Origin: CAYLLD01 sp964425135
GTDB lineage: Bacteria > Pseudomonadota > Alphaproteobacteria > Rhodobacterales > Rhodobacteraceae
Length of the DNA stretch: 35,319 nt
Reading direction: 5' to 3'
Assembly: GCA_964425135.1 (NCBI GenBank)
Contig: CAYRKW010000034.1
Span: forward strand, 1 to 35,319
The translations under genes were made by a program, and so were the position numbers. Shown in pieces: positions 32,984 through 35,319 of this stretch (positions are counted from its first letter, which is position 1; each line of letters begins with the position of its first letter). The notes below the pieces were generated by a model, which saw only the letters and a program-made list of their open reading frames with translations, had not been told where the DNA came from and did no database searches.

Positions 32984-33883
32984 GTGGATTGGGACAAGCT
33001 GCGCATATTTCATAAAGTCGCCGAAGCAGGCTCCCTGACCCATGCAGGCGAAGACCTGCATCTCAGCCAGTCCGCCGTCTCGCGTCAAATACGCGCTTTG
33101 GAAGAGAGCATTGATGCAACCCTCTTTCACCGCCACGCGCGCGGGTTGATCCTGACCGAACAAGGCGAATTGCTGCATGCCGCCACCAAGGACATGTCCT
33201 CCAAACTCGATGCTGCCGCCGCGCGCATTCGCGATGCCGAAGACGGCGTAAGCGGCCAGTTGCGCGTCACCACCACCATGGGATTTGGTACGCTGTGGCT
33301 GATCCGGCGACTGGGTCGACTCCTGGATGAATATCCACAGCTCAAGATCGATCTCAAACTTGACGAGCGCGTATTGGATCTGCCCATGCGCGAGGCCGAT
33401 GTCGCCATCCGCATGAAAGAACCCTCCCAGGCCGATCTCGTGCGCCGCCGCCTGATGGATGTGCGCATGCAGCTCTTTGCCACAAAAGACTATCTCGATG
33501 CAGCCGGCACGCCGGAAAAGCTCAGCGATCTGGCGGATTACACCTTGATTTCTCAATCCGTGGACACGCCGCAACCGGGCGCAAGTTCAAATTGGTCGAG
33601 CAAACTGTTGTCAGACCGCAACAGTCGTCACATCATGATCACCAGCTATTTTGGCGTACTTCAGGCGGTTCAGAACAATCTCGGCATCGGCGTTCTTCCA
33701 GACTATCTGAACATCGAAGTCCCTGAACTTGTTCGGGTTTTACCCGATCATCAGTCCGAGATCGTACCTGTTTATCTGGCCTATCCCGAAGAATTGCGCC
33801 ACTCCAAACGGGTCACCGTCTTCCGGGATTTCGTGCTCGATGAGATAAACACCTATCGGCGCACCCGTCGCGAAGACACCTAA
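32984..33883 (+). CDS. LysR-family transcriptional regulator
   Basis: A 299-residue LysR regulator. The N-terminal winged helix is MDWDKLRIFHKVAEAGSLTH, then LSQSAVSRQIRALEESIDAT and LFHRHARGLILTEQGELL. The linker helix (SKLDAAAARIRDAED) leads to the effector domain (GQLRVTTTMGFGTLWLIRRL onward). Start at GTG 32984 with AGGGGG before it. The effector and targets are unknown. It lies directly after tusA and may be cotranscribed with it. No divergent partner is present, so its main target may lie elsewhere. Confidence 0.92.
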   Translation: MDWDKLRIFHKVAEAGSLTHAGEDLHLSQSAVSRQIRALEESIDATLFHRHARGLILTEQGELLHAATKDMSSKLDAAAARIRDAEDGVSGQLRVTTTMGFGTLWLIRRLGRLLDEYPQLKIDLKLDERVLDLPMREADVAIRMKEPSQADLVRRRLMDVRMQLFATKDYLDAAGTPEKLSDLADYTLISQSVDTPQPGASSNWSSKLLSDRNSRHIMITSYFGVLQAVQNNLGIGVLPDYLNIEVPELVRVLPDHQSEIVPVYLAYPEELRHSKRVTVFRDFVLDEINTYRRTRREDT

Positions 33884-33954
33884 CTCTGGTCACAATTTGA
33901 ACACGCTGCTTGTGTGATATGCAGTCATGTCATGGCGGGTATGCAAGTGTTGTT

Positions 33955-33983
33955 CTTGTCTCCAACGCTCGCGCGACCTACAT
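33955..33983 (+). promoter_or_regulatory. Possible RpoH-like promoter of the candidate small RNA
   Basis: CTTG at 33955-33958 and CCTACAT at 33977-33983 are 18 bases apart, close to the alphaproteobacterial RpoH pattern (CTTG, about 17-18 bases, C[CT]TATnT). A start near 33989-33991 would place the first hairpin of the RNA at its 5' end. A sigma-70 reading (TTGTCT, 17 bases, TACATG) is weaker. Confidence 0.45.
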
Positions 33984-33987
33984 GACA

Positions 33988-34066
33988 CCCGAAGCTGATC
34001 GGGTTGCCCGATCACTTCATCCTCCCTGTTGGACTTGGGCCGAGCATTTGCTCGGCCTCTTTTTTT
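33988..34066 (+). ncRNA. Candidate trans-acting small RNA with CCTCCC loop
   Basis: About 79 bases of structured sequence with its own terminator. The first hairpin pairs GAAG (33991-33994) and TGATCGGG (33996-34003) with CCCGATCA and CTTC (34007-34018), 12 bp with one bulged C and loop TTG. An 18-base single-stranded link follows with CATCCTCCCT, where CCTCCC could pair with Shine-Dalgarno sites. The last hairpin is an intrinsic terminator, GGCCGAGC, ATTT, GCTCGGCC, then TCTTTTTTT. The length and layout (hairpin, CCTCCC, terminator) resemble the MmgR/SuhB-type RNAs of alphaproteobacteria as I recall them. It is convergent with tuf. Independence from LysR 3'-UTR transcription is not proven. 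Confidence 0.6.
34038..34066 (+). terminator. Intrinsic terminator of the candidate small RNA
   Basis: An 8-bp perfect stem GGCCGAGC (34038-34045) / GCTCGGCC (34050-34057) with loop ATTT, followed by TCTTTTTTT. It is 155 bases past the LysR stop, too far to be only that gene's end without an extra transcript, though a long 3' UTR is possible. Confidence 0.9.
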
Positions 34067-34086
34067 GCCCAACCCTCATGTGCAAA

Positions 34087-34118
34087 CAAAAAAGGGCCAC
34101 ACCATAAGTGCAGCCCTT
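34087..34118 (-). terminator. Intrinsic terminator of tuf
   Basis: On the minus strand AAGGGC and GCCCTT pair, extended by partly paired GCAC/GTGT with a short loop, followed by a run of Ts (34087-34093 complement). It begins 24 bases after the tuf stop. Confidence 0.8.
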
Positions 34119-34141
34119 CAATATCTTCTCTCAAGCAAGGC

Positions 34142-35317
34142 TTACTCAATAATTTTCGACACGACGCCGGAGCCGACGGTGCGGCCGCCTTCGCGGATCG
34201 CGAAGCGCAGGCCGTCTTCCATGGCGATGGGGGCGATCAGCTCTACGCCGAATTTCAGGTTATCGCCCGGCATCACCATTTCGGTGCCCGATGGAAGCTC
34301 AACCGTGCCCGTCACATCCGTGGTCCGGAAGTAGAACTGCGGGCGATAGTTGGCGAAGAACGGCGTGTGACGGCCACCCTCGTCTTTGGTCAGAATGTAG
34401 ACCTCAGCCTCGAATTTGGTGTGCGGCTTCACCGAGCCCGGCGCGCACAGCACCTGACCACGCTCAACACCTTCACGGTCAACACCGCGCAACAACGCGC
34501 CGATATTGTCGCCCGCTTCACCGCGATCCAGCAGCTTGCGGAACATCTCAACACCGGTACAGGTTGTTTTCGAGCTGTCGCGGATGCCCACGATCTCGAT
34601 CTCGTCACCCACATTGATCGCGCCACGCTCGACACGGCCGGTCACAACAGTTCCGCGACCGGAAATCGAGAACACGTCCTCGATCGGCATCAGGAACGGC
34701 TGGTCAATCGCACGTTCGGGCTGCGGGATGTACTCATCCACGGCGGCCATCAACTCGGCGATTTTGTCTTTGCCGATATTGTCATCACGATCTTCAAGCG
34801 CCGCCAGAGCAGAGCCTGCAATGATCGGAATATCGTCGCCTGGATAGCCGTATTCGTTCAGAAGCTCGCGGACTTCCATTTCAACGAGTTCCAGAAGCTC
34901 TTCATCATCGACCTGATCAACTTTGTTCAGGAACACAACCATCGACGGGATACCAACCTGACGGCCCAAAAGAATGTGCTCACGGGTCTGAGGCATCGGG
35001 CCATCGGCTGCGTTCACCACCAAAATAGCGCCATCCATCTGCGCCGCACCAGTGATCATGTTCTTCACATAATCCGCGTGGCCCGGGCAATCGACATGGG
35101 CGTAGTGGCGATTATCGGTCTCGTATTCAACATGCGCCGTCGAGATGGTGATCCCACGCGCCTTCTCCTCCGGCGCGCCGTCAATCTCGTCATACGCCTT
35201 GAAATCCCCAAACTGCTTGGTGATCGCAGCCGTCAACGTCGTCTTGCCGTGATCAACATGACCGATTGTGCCAATGTTGCAATGCGGCTTGTTACGCTCA
35301 AACTTTTCCTTCGCCAT
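34142..35317 (-). CDS. tuf: Elongation factor Tu
   Basis: A complete 391-residue EF-Tu, start ATG 35317-35315 two bases from the window edge. GTP-binding motifs are GHVDHGKTTL, DCPGHADYVKN and NKVD, with SALAALED for G5. Domain 2 and 3 segments such as ISGRGTVVTGRVERGAINVG and GDNIGALLRGVDREGVERGQ are intact, ending SGVVSKIIE. EF-Tu brings aminoacyl-tRNA to the ribosome. A terminator follows it. In this scaffold tuf and secE-nusG-rplK are on the same strand but about 33 kb apart. Whether this is tufA or tufB cannot be told. Confidence 0.97.
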   Translation of the reverse strand: MAKEKFERNKPHCNIGTIGHVDHGKTTLTAAITKQFGDFKAYDEIDGAPEEKARGITISTAHVEYETDNRHYAHVDCPGHADYVKNMITGAAQMDGAILVVNAADGPMPQTREHILLGRQVGIPSMVVFLNKVDQVDDEELLELVEMEVRELLNEYGYPGDDIPIIAGSALAALEDRDDNIGKDKIAELMAAVDEYIPQPERAIDQPFLMPIEDVFSISGRGTVVTGRVERGAINVGDEIEIVGIRDSSKTTCTGVEMFRKLLDRGEAGDNIGALLRGVDREGVERGQVLCAPGSVKPHTKFEAEVYILTKDEGGRHTPFFANYRPQFYFRTTDVTGTVELPSGTEMVMPGDNLKFGVELIAPIAMEDGLRFAIREGGRTVGSGVVSKIIE

Positions 35318-35319
35318 GG

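Noticed and set aside
34028..34037. GTTGGACTTG resembling a TauR repeat
   Set aside because: Single copy without a partner at 21-22 bases; lies within the candidate small RNA.
33910..34107. A 65-residue plus-strand frame
   Set aside because: Overlaps the structured RNA and its terminator; no ribosome site.
1..35319. Search for CRISPR arrays, insertion sequences, integrases, tRNA genes and rRNA
   Set aside because: By eye I saw no regularly spaced repeats of CRISPR length, no transposase or integrase motifs, and no tRNA- or rRNA-like sequence in the spacers.

Overview
The window is chromosomal DNA from an alphaproteobacterium, most likely a marine Rhodobacteraceae (Roseobacter-group) strain. 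This rests on a permuted two-piece tmRNA with tag ANDNHAPVAVAA, an alpha-type SspB, a tauR-xsc pair, OlsB, a fumC-DUF4169-ribbon-helix-helix gene string, a DUF6524-like protein, and EF-Tu/SecE/NusG/L11 of alphaproteobacterial type. It is a draft scaffold: a run of exactly 100 N (18698-18797) marks an assembly gap that removes the last codons of pyrG and joins it to a RelE-type toxin.

Left end (1-2046): on the minus strand, secE, nusG and the start of rplK, preceded by a SAM methyltransferase. 2118-6254: the MocR-type regulator tauR, then xsc (sulfoacetaldehyde acetyltransferase) closed by an intrinsic terminator, then an unrecognised membrane protein. TauR-like 10-bp direct repeats lie before xsc and also before the methyltransferase. 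6354-11027: an EamA transporter, a Tat-exported MsrB with a 12-bp-stem terminator, a large acidic VCBS/vWA-like protein with a cysteine-rich N-terminus, a small secreted protein and an unknown soluble protein. 11024-15022: a minus-strand operon, gcdH - CaiB/BaiF CoA-transferase - ThDP enzyme, that looks like glutarate/glutaryl-CoA catabolism. 15088-18697: olsB, a DUF6524-like membrane protein, secG and pyrG.

After the gap come a RelE/XRE toxin-antitoxin pair, a phased GTCCGA repeat block, and a tightly packed plus-strand operon of gloA, three tandem DUF1194 vWA proteins and a secreted HExxH metallopeptidase-like protein (19547-23005). Every junction in it is abutting or overlapping. 23010-26823: a small membrane protein, ssrA (tmRNA), an LLM flavin oxidoreductase, sspB (the ClpXP adaptor for ssrA-tagged proteins) and a GntR regulator. 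26910-29133: fumC, DUF4169, a ribbon-helix-helix protein and an isoprenylcysteine methyltransferase-like protein. 29232-32605 (minus): ccdA, a membrane-anchored serine hydrolase-like protein and a cytochrome P450. 32721-33883: tusA-like and a LysR regulator. Right end: a strong candidate small RNA (about 33988-34066) with an exposed CCTCCC and a possible RpoH-like promoter, facing tuf (34142-35317, minus).

Most genes are housekeeping or ordinary metabolism. The parts least explained by known annotation are the three-DUF1194/metallopeptidase operon, the candidate small RNA, the outward-facing TauR-like sites, the GTCCGA repeats and the Cys-rich VCBS protein.
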